A DNA stretch of 64,000 nucleotides from Nymphaea colorata (Eukaryota > Streptophyta > Magnoliopsida > Nymphaeales > Nymphaeaceae), in contig NC_045138.2 in assembly GCF_008831285.2 (NCBI RefSeq), positions 31,591,934 through 31,655,933 of the forward strand, in the 5' to 3' direction. This document shows positions 10,776-22,698 of this stretch, one piece after another (the stretch's first letter is position 1; every line of letters starts with the position of its first letter). Made by a program: the position numbers and the translations under genes. The notes beneath the pieces are model-generated. The model did not search any database. It was given only the letters and a program-made list of their open reading frames with translations, and was not told the DNA's origin.

Positions 10776-12417
10776 GTAGTTAATTTAAAGTGTATAAGTA
10801 ATCATTAAACTATATTTTGTATGGTCCTGTGTAGATGCTGCTCCCTTTAGCTGTTAGTGTCGACGATTTCACTTGCTTAGCTTTTCAGGACATCAACCAA
10901 GATGTAGCCTTTTAATTCTTTTTTAATTTGTTCACATGCAGCAGAGAAATCAGTCTTTAGTGTTGCAAAGTTCAACTACTTTAAAAGATCATAAGCAAAT
11001 AAGCTTAAGGCAAGTCACATAGGCAAGGGTGTGGTACAGTAGAAAAAAGTGTGCAAAATTCCGCGAAAAAAAAAGTAAATTTTGAACAAAATGCACATTA
11101 TTTGGTTAGAAATTTAAAACAGAACAATACTTATAGTTAAAGATATAAAATTTACATCTTACAAGTTACAAACCATATGTCTATAACCTAAGCAAGAGGG
11201 CAGACCGGCAGATTTTGAAGAAATGACAGATTCTGAAGAAATGGCGGATTAAATAGAAAATAGACAGAGCCGCAGGAGGCAGCTGCTAAACAGAAACATT
11301 ATCAACGCAGGGAGATAAATAAATGAACCCCAAAATCATCAAATACATGTAAAGCATAAATAAACAAAACTAGCAAAAATACAGTAGTGCAAAACCTAAA
11401 TCATAAAAAAGGAAAAAAAATCAAACACTAGTACTAACAAAGGAAACACAAAAGAAAAGGGGAAACAACATAAGAAAAACAGGAATGAAAAAGGGAGAAC
11501 CAACATATGGCAAACAAAAAAAAAAACAGTGCAAAAACCCCAAAAAACAGAGTCAATGAAAAACATTATAAAAAAAAAAAAACAAAAACAAACTTATGCC
11601 GCCGGTGACGCTGAAGACTGTCGCCGTTTGTCATCAGTCACCTCCGGCTGGCTAAGCTCCCCACTACTGCCATCTGCTTTTTGTGTTATCTTGAGGCTGA
11701 AGAAGACACCTTGAGATGCACCGATGGAGGGGCACTTGTTTAAACAAACTCAAATTTGATCGGGCACTTTTATATATATATATATATATATATAGATATA
11801 TATATATATAATCTTATGGGGTTATAATATTAGAAACTCCAATAAAACTCAAACACAACTTCTTTTCTATGTGTTTGCCCTTTAGTTATTTTCAAGTTCC
11901 TAATGTCACAATGCCCGACAAAGACTCTTCCAGAGAATATTCCATGGATCTGTTTTCGCATCAAACCTGCCGGAGGAGCCCCCCATGAATACGATGGGTC
12001 TGTTTCATTAATTTGGGCTTATACATGGCTTTATGGGTGAGAACAAAAGATCCAGTTTCTAATTTTGAAGACAGAAGAGAGAAGTGCCACTGTCGTTTGA
12101 TTCAGTACTTTGACTAAGTGTAGATCCGGAGGAAATTAAGGGATGATTAAAAGCATGAAATATTTGGGGAAGTCATTATTTTTTAAGGAATATTAGGCGC
12201 AAAAGGTTTACTATAAAACGTTAACTAATTGACGGCTGAACCAACATTTTTCATGTGAATATTATGCCACATTTAGGATGAATTTTGCCTTTTCTATGTG
12301 CTAAGTAGATGCACTGCTCTGTACCGGTCTAATAAAAGCTAATTCACTAGATTTGCCAGTTTATAAAGTATTCGCCATTAGTGAAGTGGGGCTGCTTACT
12401 TTCTAGATCTTCGACGA

Positions 12418-12640
12418 CTGGCTGAGGGATGGGAGGTTCGCCTGGGCCATGGCCTCACCCCAGCGAATTGAAAAAATATATATATTACATTGAAAAAATT
12501 AAAAATTTTTAGTTGCGTCATGTATTGTTTAGATTCGGGTTCAGTTTGGCCCACACAGATCCAAAGGTTGGACTGTTTGGCCTCATGGCTCAACTCCTGC
12601 AGAGGATTGATATTTTTGCTTATTGATATTTTCCAGTTGT
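12418..12640 (-). repeat. hAT-like non-autonomous fragment (CAGGGGCGGAGCCAG family A)
   Basis: Read on the minus strand it carries, in order, a TTGGATCTGTGTGGGCCAAA-like stretch, an AT-rich middle, then GGGGTGAGGCCATGGCCCAG and a CTCCC(A/T) end. The same order is seen at 19211-19406 (+), 23139-23275 (-) and 46990-47170 (+). It is non-coding and the ends are decayed. Confidence 0.5.
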
Positions 12641-12878
12641 CCGTTGTCAAATGAATCAGATAGGAACCTAACATTGATGACATTTCTAAAGTGTTTTTTT
12701 TTTTTTTTTGCTGTTGATTGTGTTGATTGAAAGAAATAAGGGTTCCTGTAGATGATCAAGGCAAAAGGAAAAGAATTTAAATATGGAATATTCTTATTCC
12801 CACTAAGGCAAATAGAAGCCTTAAGGGGCGTTTGTCAACAACAATGTTAACAGAGTATTCATGAGTCTATCCTTATCT

Positions 12879-12990
12879 ATCCTGATCTTTGAGACAGATT
12901 CATATTCATCATAAAATATTATGTTATTGTTTTTTCCTGATCTTTGAGACAAATTCATATTCATCATCAAATATTATGTTAGTGTTTTTT
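12879..12990. repeat. Tandem duplication, ~56-bp unit x2
   Basis: The unit CCTGATCTTTGAGACA(G/A)ATT followed by CATATTCATCAT.AAATATTATG occurs twice head to tail. Confidence 0.8.
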
Positions 12991-13455
12991 AAATAGATTA
13001 ATTCATAGAACACAGTGTGTGTTCCTATTGTCATGCAAACCCCAATGATATGAATCTTTGGGTCCTTAATAATGAAAATGCCCCTCGCCAATAATAAAAA
13101 ATAACAACCACAGATAAGGACAAAGAAAAAATATATATTTTGAGAATAATACAAAGAAGCATACAGAAAGACACAAATGCCCCTCACACGCCCACGTCGC
13201 CCCTCCAAGGGACTTAATGGTGACGGCGCTCTGACCCCAATAATAGTGTAAAATTCTAAAGCAAAAAGGTCTGCGTACTAATTCAAGAACCTTCACTCAA
13301 GTAAACATGGTCATGTTTTTGTACTGAACCAGACTCCACAGCACATAGCCATGTGCTTTGTCTTACTGCAGGTTGAGGATGAAATTAACTCAAACTAATT
13401 GTAGTGGCCTTAAGTATTGGTTGGTAGCTAAGAAAGACAAGCCTTGACTTCAATT

Positions 13456-13725
13456 CTAAGTCACACAGGTGCACCCGTGTCGACTCAGGTGTGGGTGCGG
13501 GTGCCGCTGACCGCACCGGTTTTCTCTTTTTTTTTTCATTTTTTTCCTTCTCCTATCTTTCTTCTTTTTTTCCTTTTTTGATCTCTTCTTTTCTATTTTA
13601 TTCAATAAAACTTGAATTTTGTATGACATTAAGATTATCTTGATAAAAAAAATTAAGTATGGACAAATAAAATTGTTTATATATATACATATATATATAA
13701 CACCCACGTACCTCATGTGACATAG
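13456..13725. mobile_element. hAT-like MITE with 8-bp TSD (copy 1)
   Basis: The ends are CTAAGTCACACAGGTGC and, as reverse complement, CTATGTCACATGAGGTAC. Flanking 8-mers CTTCAATT (13448-13455) and CTTCATTT (13726-13733) match at 7 of 8 positions, as expected for an old hAT insertion. Length is 270 bp, with a G-rich GGGTGCGGGTGC subterminal region and no coding capacity. It shares its TIR with 26203-26572, 56752-57370 and 60094-60459. Confidence 0.85.
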
Positions 13726-14025
13726 CTTCATTTAATACGTTTTATATGGCGTTTGATGCCTTCTTAAACGAAACGGCAAGGAAAGGCACGGTTTGGAATC
13801 GTCTGCTAAAGGTTGGTGGGCAGTAGCTTTATATCTGTCATGGCAGACTTTTTGGACTAGCCATGGTTATGGGTCGGATTGAACCTATTAATGAAGGAGT
13901 CCAAACAGAACAATTCAGTGGATAGATAGATAGCACCACACGCCAGTCCATCCCAGACTTAATGCCAAAGATTGGGGAATTTAGTCAATTTTATTAATGA
14001 TGTCCTAAACTCTAGATTATATCCA

Positions 14026-14496
14026 TGTAGCATATCTTAAAAGTTTAGTGACATGTTTAAAATAGTGAGAGATCTTGAGGAACTCATAAAAAGATTGTTA
14101 AAGTGATTGGTTGTTTTGGTTCTTAGTATTTTTTTTTTGTTTAAATTGAAGCTACTAAGGGGCAGATTGGGATACATCGAAGTAACGGTCTAATCCCAAT
14201 ATAGAAATGAATTTGGTCGTTACAGTGGTATCAGAGTACAGTTCAACACTCGACATAGAGCCGCACACATATGGACATGTGTGTCTTAAAGGAAAGTTTA
14301 TTATGACACCTTAAAAGTTTAATCTTATATCTAATATTGTAAGAGATTTTAAGAGACTTATAAAGAGAGTTGTTAAAGTGATTGATTATCTTGGTTTCTA
14401 TCCTTTTTGGACTGAAACCGAAGCTGCTAGGTGGTGGTTGAGGATCCGTCGAACTAGGAACTTGAATTCAAAGCAAAAGTGGGTTGGGTCGTTACA
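14026..14496 (+). mobile_element. TRIM (miniature LTR retrotransposon)
   Basis: The 5' LTR is 14026-14224 and the 3' LTR 14304-14496. Both start TG, end CA, and share TTAAAAGTTTA, TTGTTAAAGTGATTG and GGTCGTTACA. One base after the 5' LTR is TGGTATCAGAG (14226-14236), complementary to the 3' end of initiator methionine tRNA, the usual plant primer binding site. The interior is only about 79 bp and ends in a purine tract AAAGGAAAG (about 14288-14296) before the 3' LTR. There are no gag or pol sequences, so mobilisation would need enzymes supplied in trans. LTR divergence suggests an old insertion. No 5-bp target duplication was recognised. Confidence 0.85.
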
Positions 14497-14507
14497 GTGT
14501 ATGTATC

Positions 14508-14591
14508 ATGTATTGTGTATAAAAGCAATAATCTCTTTAAGGCATGTATCATTCATGTATTGTGTATAAAAGCAATAATCTCTTTAAGGTA
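14508..14591. repeat. Tandem duplication next to the TRIM
   Basis: CATGTATTGTGTATAAAAGC followed by AATAATCTCTTTAAGG occurs twice, about 47 bases apart, immediately downstream of the 3' LTR. Confidence 0.8.
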
Positions 14592-15400
14592 TTAGAACAG
14601 GACCAATTGCTAGATGTTCTATCAGATATAGAATTTTACCCCTTGGTGCATTGTTTCATTTCAAGGTTGCACCAAACACTAGACAATGATTGATTTCAGA
14701 ACTTTTCAACTGTTAAACTTCAAAGGTACTCACTTATAATATTCTAACTGTAGGCAACTAACAAACAGCCAAAGATCAAGATTCCTTTCATAAATTTGGT
14801 ATGTTTTAAGAACATTATGTTCCTGATGTAAGAAACATGATGCGATTATGCATGGTATTCGATCGCTATATTTAGAAATAATATTCATAATCACACATGC
14901 AATTTCTTGAAATTATTTAAACCATGCAATCCAAGAATGGAGTGTAATTCGCGTCAGATGCCATGCACCAATGGGTCCTAAGAGTTGTGGCAGTAGTTCA
15001 CTCTAGTGTTATAGACAAAAGAAGCAGATATAAAAACAAAAAAAAAATTGTACATATAAAGTTTAAAAGTTTTAGTTTAACCTATATAAAAATTTTGAAA
15101 AATTATATTTTAGCCCTTGTTAAAATTTGAAACTATAATTTTACATATTTGATGAAGCTTTTCCCTTGGGAACAGCTGTGTGAAAATTTTGAGACTCTAG
15201 TTCGATCTATACGATAAAAAATTCCAAACTCCACCCTTAATTGGAAGGGTTGTAACCTCTCGTTTTTATGGTTGGACAAGTCATGGCAGTAGTTGCATGC
15301 CATTTACTTGAAGAAGGCGCACATCACTGCCAACGATCAAATCAGGCCGCCTGTAAGTCCACTTGTTTATTTTACCAACCAAAACCTCAATATCTTTATC

Positions 15401-15655
15401 CCCGAGAGGGTTGATGTAATGGATGGGGCGGGGCTGGTAGGCGGCCACATTCCATTTTGAACTTCACTAGTATGAGCTTTGTAAGCTGTAAAAATGGATC
15501 TGTGGCACAGATATGCAAGTTAAAGTATGCAAGTTAAGGTATAGTGGGGGTGTCACCTTGAAGCACTGAAAACACCTTTAAACCATAAAGGAATGATGCA
15601 AAGTGGAAGGCTTGGATCTTCACTCGAGCAGTATCTCATCCCGGTCTTCACGCTT
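15401..15655 (+). repeat. Dispersed repeat, 'CAAGTTGAAGCAC' family
   Basis: Same order of words as at 4735-4935: GGGGCTGGTAGGCGG, GAGCTTTGTAAGCTGTAAA, a duplicated ATGCAAGTTAA, TAGTGGGGGTGTCACCTTG, then ACCATAAAGGAATGATG. The duplicated ATGCAAGTTAA is an internal tandem repeat specific to this copy. Confidence 0.5.
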
Positions 15656-16094
15656 TGCCATCCCTCTGTCGTATTCTGCCTACTTTTTATTGACCACCAA
15701 TTTCTTTTCTTTTCTTTTCCTTAATTTTTTTTATTTTATAAATGCCGTTACTATTTGTGTTGCCAATAAATAATTACATACATGTGTTATCTGGCACATA
15801 TGAACAACATAGATATATTCTTCGGCCGCATCACTTTTTTCTTGTCCTTGTGGAAAGATAAAGAAAATGCCAAGCAGACCAGTTCAGTCAATGATCAATT
15901 GCAGAAAATCCATTAATTTTAGACAAAGTTTCTTTCAATTGAACGCTGGAAGACCTTTAACTTCAAGTCAACTTAAAGCATTCCTTTATAAAAGCAAACA
16001 CAAAATTGTTGAGAAAATTAACAGGAATTTATAGCAGCAAACTGAAAGGGTCAGCACTTATATGCAGTCTAAGGAGAGCTTTGCTGAATTGCCG

Positions 16095-16240
16095 CCAGTA
16101 AGCCTGTGTATCGGGCTCGAGTACCAGGTACCCGGCTTGATCGGGCCTGGGCTCGGGGCTTCAGGCATCAGGCCGAGCCTGGGCTCGGGTTTCGGGCATC
16201 GGGCCAGCCAGATGCCCAGCCTAGCTGCCAGGCAGGGGCA
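16095..16240. repeat. CGGGC/GGCCCG-rich repeat fragment (family C)
   Basis: Alternating CTCGGGCTTCGGGC-type words give an anomalously GC-rich patch. The segments at 24228-24482 and 26998-27232 have the same GC-rich ends around an AT-rich core, suggesting a non-autonomous DNA transposon family of which this is one end. Confidence 0.45.
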
Positions 16241-17282
16241 GAGGGAGGTATGGTTTACTTGTAGACATTTTCGCATACAAAGCAAAAAAAAAAAAAACTT
16301 TATATTTTCATATTGATATTTTTTGACCAAATTTTCTCATTTACATATCGATGTTCTTTAAAAATTAAAAAATTTACGTGGTCATTAGTTCAAACCTCAT
16401 CATCTCATCTTTCAAAAATTATAAAAACAGAGGTTATGGTTGAGAGGAGGGATGTGAACGGTTCATATTCGGATCGAAACCAGCTTATGCTTAATTCGGG
16501 ACTTCATGAATATTTTTAAAGCCAAAATATGTTTGCATGTAATAGATCAGCTGGTTCATTATTATAAGGTCCCAGTTTGATAGGGGCGGCGAGAGTCAAA
16601 TTCAATTTCAATTATGAAGGTACATACTGATTTTGAATCCAATTAATATTAAGATCTGAATTTCTGTAATCAGATACAGAATCATGAGATGGGCTAATCA
16701 AATACATCACATCCATTAACATCCCTAACCTTGAAGCTTAATTTGCACCTATTAAGAAGATTATATGTAAGAGAGAAAGGAAGAAAATTGTATTTCTATA
16801 AGATACATATGTTACAAAGACACCACCTTTGAGTTTTGGGAAATATGATATAATTGAGTACAATGTTGTTTTTATTCTTCACAATCTAACCTAGATGTAA
16901 TTATAATGTGTTCTTTGGAACAAGAGCATGATAATTTTGGAATATGTATTCTAGGTTCACGATTCTATCAAACACACTTTAAAGTGCAACAGGTCAATGT
17001 TTTCCGTTCACTGGGAAAAGAAATCATACTGGTTATATTTCTTTTTTCTCCTTTGCTAAACTTAATCCATCATCCAAACTTCAACCACCAGTGAGAAAAA
17101 TCCCTCGGCTGTTAGGAAAAAGGAGTACCAAATACAAGCAGAATTCTAGGTGAGCGAGAAGGTTATCTCACCGCTCAGACAAGAGTTGAAGCCCCCTTCT
17201 TTCCCTTGCCACATGGTCCATGGCTGCAGCAGTACCAAGCAATACGATCGCTATGTGCTTCAACTTACATGTGGGACACACG

Positions 17283-17464
17283 CAGGGGCGGAGCCAGAAT
17301 TTTTTTTGTCGCAGAAGCCAAACTATAGTTTCAAAAATTTTAACAGGAAACGAAATAGAAATTTTCAAAATGTATATTAAACTAATTTTTTTTAAGTTCA
17401 CATATAAATTTTCAAAGTTTTTAAAATCTGTGGAGGGGAGCCGGCCTCCCTTCCCTCCGCTCCC
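17283..17464 (-). repeat. hAT-like non-autonomous fragment (family B)
   Basis: It begins CAGGGGCGGAGCCAGAATTT, a hAT-type terminus, continues with AAACTATAGTTTCAAAAATT, and ends in CTCCCTTCCCTCCGCTCC. Related AT-rich bodies occur at 23490-23588, 25052-25232 and 27922-28102. Confidence 0.5.
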
Positions 17465-17521
17465 AAACGCACCATTTCACGGTACAAAGAGCACAGTCAG
17501 ATTTTGATTTGGAGATGCACC

Positions 17522-17761
17522 TTAAACGTGCTCCCAAGCCTCCTCATTTGTGCTATGCCCTTCGGGACCAAACACAAGCAAAGTTAAATATTCAGAATTT
17601 GTGCACAATTCATACATTTTCTTGCAAACACGAGGAAACAAAATGCTTTTCGTATGTGTGAAAAATGCACCGTCGTCGTCGGCTGATGACTCTTCTTCTT
17701 GTGTTTCTTCTTCTTCTTGTGTTTCTTCGTTGTCGCCATTAATTTCGATTGCAGTCAACAT
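17522..17761 (-). other. Possible degenerate MADS-like open frame
   Basis: A minus-strand frame of 79 residues has an acidic start followed by LFPRVCKKMYELCT and LTLLVFGPEG. This loosely recalls the LFKK..ELCTLCG..VFSPGG core of type I MADS domains. The basic N-terminal half of a MADS box is absent and the acidic part is simple TTC-repeat sequence. It could be a decayed MADS gene or chance. Confidence 0.22.
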
Positions 17762-18559
17762 GGGACCTCATAAAAAAGGAGCAGGCAAGCATGCAGCTGT
17801 TCTTGACTTGACACCACATACATATTAACGTTAAACTTTTGTATAAAAAGGCAATGTAAAGGAGAGGGGATCAGCTTGTTTTATAAAATTATATTCATCA
17901 TTGAGGGGACCCAAGGGCTGAGTAATCATAGTCATTAGGCCCATAATGTATTTATTTTGCTTTTGATTTTGTGATCACCAAGATCATGCATGTGTGGATG
18001 GATGTGCACAAGAGCTTGTACCCTCGTTCATGCATTCCATCACGGTTACGAGTTGTTTTGTCACTGTTCCATGAATCTGTCTCAAATTGGGTTCCACAAT
18101 TTCGTGAATCTGCTTAATTTCTTGGGCATATTCAAGGAATAATAACGAACTATTACCAAACGGCTTCTTTGGATTATTCATGATAATGGAGTGTGATCCC
18201 CTTGTCTATTTCTCATATTTGAAACTCAAGAATATGGAGCTTTTACGATCTACCCCAGACGAACTTCTACTAGTTAAATCACCAACCCTTGCCCTCGTAA
18301 AGCTTAAGAAGCTAGATTCGTGCATTTTCCTTCCAGATAAGGTAGCCACTTCTGCGATCACTTGCATTAAAAATAGCCATTGAAAGCCTTAAAAATGGCT
18401 TTTTTTTTTCAGAGTGTGAACTCTGAAATACTCATCAATACTCATCAAAGGGTTCAAATGGTTTCTTTTAAGAAATTTTTTCTCTACCCTTTTCAAGGTA
18501 TTTCGATAACAGTTTGGTTTGTATATTTGTACTTTAATCTTTACCATTTGATCTTGTTT

Positions 18560-18603
<44 letters not shown>

Positions 18604-19210
18604 AAAAGTAAGCCGATAGGAGGAAAAGAAAGAGCTCCGTCATTGAATTGGCTGTGTCGCTTTCATTTGCTGCTTTTTGCCTTTATCGTTGAAAAAGGCA
18701 CATCTTGGACTTTGTTTGCATGGAAAGAGGCGAAGGACAATGTATTTGACAGTATCGACGAAGCGCGTCCCTGCCCACCTTTTTATTTGCTTCTTTACAT
18801 CATGCATCACTGTCATCAACCTCCATCTCGGCTAGCTAATCAGAAATGCTGTACATGTCGAAACATGCCCTCCAGTCCAAGATCATCTCTCCACTCCACA
18901 TCGATCCCCGCTCAGACTTTTTTCCTTCCAAGATAAAGAAAAGAGAAGGATCAAATTGTTCCGGAACATGCGGACAGGAAATCTGAAAACCTGAACTTTG
19001 TTGAAATCCCGTTTGCTTTGGTCACCTGACCTTTCACCTTATGTCGCGCATTGATTTTCGGTGTACATTTAGAAAGAAAACAGTCACCGGATATGTCTGA
19101 TGGACGGTTCGACTTTAAATCTGTTTAGTCAAATCTGAAAAAGAAATCTGGAGCTGAATTTGGTATGTGTGTTTTGTAATTGAATATCAATTCGGCCTGG
19201 TAAGAAGTCC
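17762..19210. other. Intergenic, with TA/TG microsatellite
   Basis: No gene recognised. A (TA)n(TG)n microsatellite lies at about 18558-18603. The segment 18660-18745 weakly resembles 7490-7575, upstream of the intact hydrolase, so an older duplication may include upstream DNA. Confidence 0.45.
18558..18603. repeat. (TA)n(TG)n compound microsatellite
   Basis: An uninterrupted run of TA dinucleotides is followed directly by TG dinucleotides. It is of low coding value in any frame. Confidence 0.9.
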
Positions 19211-19440
19211 GGGGCGGAGCCAGGATTTTCCTTAGGGACGGGCCGACAGTCCAACCTTTGGATCTGGGTAGGGCCAAATTGAATTCAACTCTAAAAAATA
19301 CATTACACACTTAAAAAATTATATTTTTTTTAATGTAAAATATTTTTTTTTTCATTTTCCAGGGTGGGGCCATGGCCTAGGCAGCCCCCCCTTCCCTCTG
19401 CCCATGTCCGACTATAATCGAAGGCAGTGGCGGAGCCAGA
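19211..19440 (+). repeat. hAT-like fragment(s), family A, plus an adjacent terminus
   Basis: 19211-19406 begins GGGGCGGAGCCAGGATTTTC and ends GGGGCCATGGCCTAGGCAG..CCCTTCCCTCTGCCC. A second terminus, CAGTGGCGGAGCCAGA, starts at 19425, suggesting two adjacent or nested insertions. Confidence 0.5.
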
Positions 19441-20760
19441 AATTTTTTGGTGAGAGGACACTTGGGCACGCTGGATTCGGGTCCAACTTCTATCACAATG
19501 TGAATTTCAATGGGTGGCCACACCAGCGTGCAAGTAGCGACTGGATGACATGTGACTGTTGGACCTTAAGGAGCTGAATTTGGTTTTAAAAACTAAGGCC
19601 TGAATTCAAGTCCTATTTTGATTACACAGAATATGATTAAATCAAATTTAGTAAAAGCAGCTCCTTTCAACTTGAATTATTCATCTCTATTGGGTTGCCA
19701 TATTTGTTTAAATAGTTCTTTGATACCCTCGTTAATTATTTACTAAGTTATAACTCATCGCCTATCTCTCTCAAGGTGAGTAGGAGAAGTGTTTCATCAT
19801 CTTACCGTATACACTAAAGCTGAAACTCACACCTAATCTCTTGTCCCTTTTAAGATACCTACCATGCTTTAATATCTCGAGGAAACCACCCTTCCATGCT
19901 TCAGTTTTCCCATTGGTGGCCCCTTGTTTGCAGCACAAGGGAGTTGACACTCCGGGGATTCAAAACAAGAAGTAGCCGCCCAATAGCACTTTCTCTGACC
20001 ATTGCACCAACTCGTCGGGAAAATTATTTATTTGTTTGATTACTCAAATACTGATCTGGAGTTTGCAAACTCCAGCTAACCATGCTGCTTATAAGGTTAT
20101 ATTTCAAATTTTGAGAGTGGGTAGGGCTGCAAACTGCTAGAATTCAGGGATACCTTAGTACATTTGGGTTGGGTGAGATCGAATCCAGTATCATGAAAAA
20201 AAAAATGCTAAGAACCCACGTACAAATCCAGCAACCCTAAAATTGGTGGAGTAGAAGAAAGAGCAAAAGCAAACAACAACAAAATTCAGGACAACTTTAT
20301 TATGCCTACCAATATCCAACTACTTTTTTCTTAGTCTTAAGTTGAAAAGGGTGCACCATGTCTATCTCTGATAACAGCGCTTACAACCGAGAGACAGGGA
20401 GAATGGTGGAGCCTTTGAACGTTTTTTCTAGACGGCTAAACGAAAGGTTGCTAACCTGCGGCTCACCTAAAAATTACTGTCAATTATTGTCCCTCTATCT
20501 CTCGTCATCGATATAACCACGGTGATTTAGATTTCTGGCGATAGTGCAAGTTTTCATTTGGTAACTGTAATAATGTTGAGGAAGAAGACACAAAAACGGC
20601 AAAGGGCAGTGGGACGTGATCTCGTATCGGTACTTCTTAAGCTACTACTTACAGAATTTTTCAAGCATCCATCATGATTCATCTTCAACGCATAAATTTA
20701 GATCTACCATTTCAGCTTTATTCGTGTTCCAACTTTGATCTTTCTTACTAATTTCACCTC
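19441..20760. other. Intergenic upstream of the broken hydrolase copy
   Basis: I looked here for a counterpart of exon 1 of the intact hydrolase (GHSMSAMIG and HGYGG regions) and found none. Confidence 0.5.
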
Positions 20761-21193
20761 TTGAACTCGACCAATTATACAGGAGGTTTTGAGGTGTCAG
20801 GAATTGAGGCAATGTTATCTAACATGGAGAAAGGTTTCTATTCATGGACTCTGGGCTTTTCTCTTGCTGCCTTAGGAACCCAAGACCCAAAACTATGCAA
20901 AGAATTTCAGGACAGTTTGTTGAGGATGAACGCTGAAGAAGTCATTCCTTTGCTAAGAACAATACTTCTAACTGATAACAGGGAAGTTCTGCAGAAGGTG
21001 TCGGTTCCTTCAACGATCATACAGACCCAAAAGGACATGGTGGTTCCCATCTCTGTGGCCCAATACCTCCATGAAAACCTTGATGGGGAGAGTCCAGTTG
21101 TGATCATCCCCGTTGAAGGACGTACCCCAACTCGCAGCCCCGAAACTGCTCATGAATGCTCTTGAGAAGGCCTGGGAATATGGGTATGAATAG
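20761..21193 (+). pseudogene. Pseudogene: exon 2 copy of the D14-like hydrolase
   Basis: About 90% identical by eye to exon 2 of the gene at 9478-10775 (NYTGGFE.., NMEKGFYSWTL, TQDPKLCKEFQ, TIIQTQKDMVVP). Four defects are visible. The catalytic-His codon is now Arg (GRTP in place of GHTP). One C is missing from the CCCC run just after it, shifting the frame so the C-terminal KLL.NALEKA part lies in another frame up to the TAG at 21191-21193. The AG acceptor at the expected exon start is absent. No exon 1 was found upstream. A non-functional partial duplicate is the simplest reading. Confidence 0.85.
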
Positions 21194-22648
21194 TCAATTA
21201 GATGGTCTGGTTATGTTTTCTAGCCCTTTCCAGTATAAAACTATGCTTGCCACTGATATTGGTTGTTGATATGGCTGCCATTGTTGAAAACAGTGGATCT
21301 GTTTGTTTCTTCAATCGCTCAGACAACAGATGGCATTCAAACTTGAGTCAGAGCCTTCCACTACTTGAAACCATTCACATTTCTATCTGTGTTTGAAAGT
21401 TTGAAACACAGTAATCTTTGCCAATGGAGTTATCAAATTTGTATTTGATTTTTTCTGAGGTCGTTGGCAATTAATGGGCGGTAGATCATGAAATGGTATA
21501 CGCTTTTGGTGGTGCTGCGCTAGATGATCTATAGTTTGACCAAACGTCGTATCGTTGTTTGGGCACTAATAAATTTTAGTGTTAAATGTATTGCATTTTG
21601 TTAAAAGCATAATGACAAATAAAGTTTTGGAGTTTTAAATGTAAGGTTTTAATCTTTTTATGAAAAAGAGAAAAATGGCCAAAATCCTAAAAATAAAATG
21701 TGAAAGATGTAAAAATCAAAACATGGTAATTAAAAATGTAAAAAACGTAAAAATTATGAAAAAAAAACTAGTCTTTTCAAATTTTTTTGTTTTTGGTTTT
21801 TTTTTAATATTTTTCCCTTTTTCCTGCCGACTTGTTTTTAATATGTTTAGTATATTTTTTATTTTTTTTCAAAAAGGTATATCTTCTGTGGCTATGATTA
21901 GATGTACACTAGTCAACTATACATACAGCTCTTTTTCTCTTTTTCTCTCTCTTACATTTTCATTTTATCGGCTCTCTCTTTTTATATATATATATATATT
22001 AAAATCACTTAGCCATCTAATCATGGTCATCTGATTCATTGTGATGAATGGTTAACAGAAAAACATAAAGTAAGACTTCATGTTTTTGTCTTAAACATCC
22101 ACTTAATATCTGTTTAGATGGCTAGGTGATTCTGAATAACAAAGGTCAACTATATATATATATATATATATATAGATATATATATATATATATATATATA
22201 TATCATCTTTTTTTTCCTTTTTACAAGTATTTATTCTGCCTTAACATTGATGAATTCTAGGAGGGACACGGAAACTAATGAATAATCTCAAAATGACTGG
22301 TTTTACTCCAGCGAATCGAGTTTGCTAGTGTTTCACAAACCTAGTTGTCTTTTTCCATACTCAAGACATAAGTTCAAACTAGTACTCACTGGTGGTAAGC
22401 TCATTATATTGATTAATTTAGAGACAAGTTTTTTGTGATACAAAGGTCTTCGATCCTTTTCATCTCCAATCCTTCCACATATATGTAAATTGCATATCAA
22501 AAGGTGTAGTTATAAAGCCACTTCAGGTATTTTTAACATCAAAAACACATGTATGCGTGCCTTAATTTCTCTAATTATTAAGAAGCTTACAAATAATATC
22601 TTCTAAAGGGGCTTAGGCTAAAAATCTTAAAAAGGTTCTGGGTAGGAC

Positions 22649-22698
<50 letters not shown>

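Larger units (their letters stand above)
10776..13455. other. Intergenic, AT-rich
   Basis: No gene seen. A TA microsatellite lies at about 11771-11811. A hAT-like fragment is at 12418-12640, and a tandem duplication at about 12879-12990. The A-rich stretch 11030-11600 holds only low-complexity frames. Confidence 0.55.
14592..17520. other. Intergenic, repeat fragments
   Basis: No gene recognised. It holds an AT-rich fragment at 15040-15150 (CCTATATAAAAATTTTGAAA, shared with family B), the dispersed repeat 15401-15655, a CGGGC-rich fragment 16095-16240, and family B at 17283-17464. Confidence 0.5.

Noticed and set aside
21660-22034. 124-residue Phe/Lys/Ile-rich frame
   Set aside because: AT-rich low-complexity sequence ending in a TA microsatellite; no family signal.
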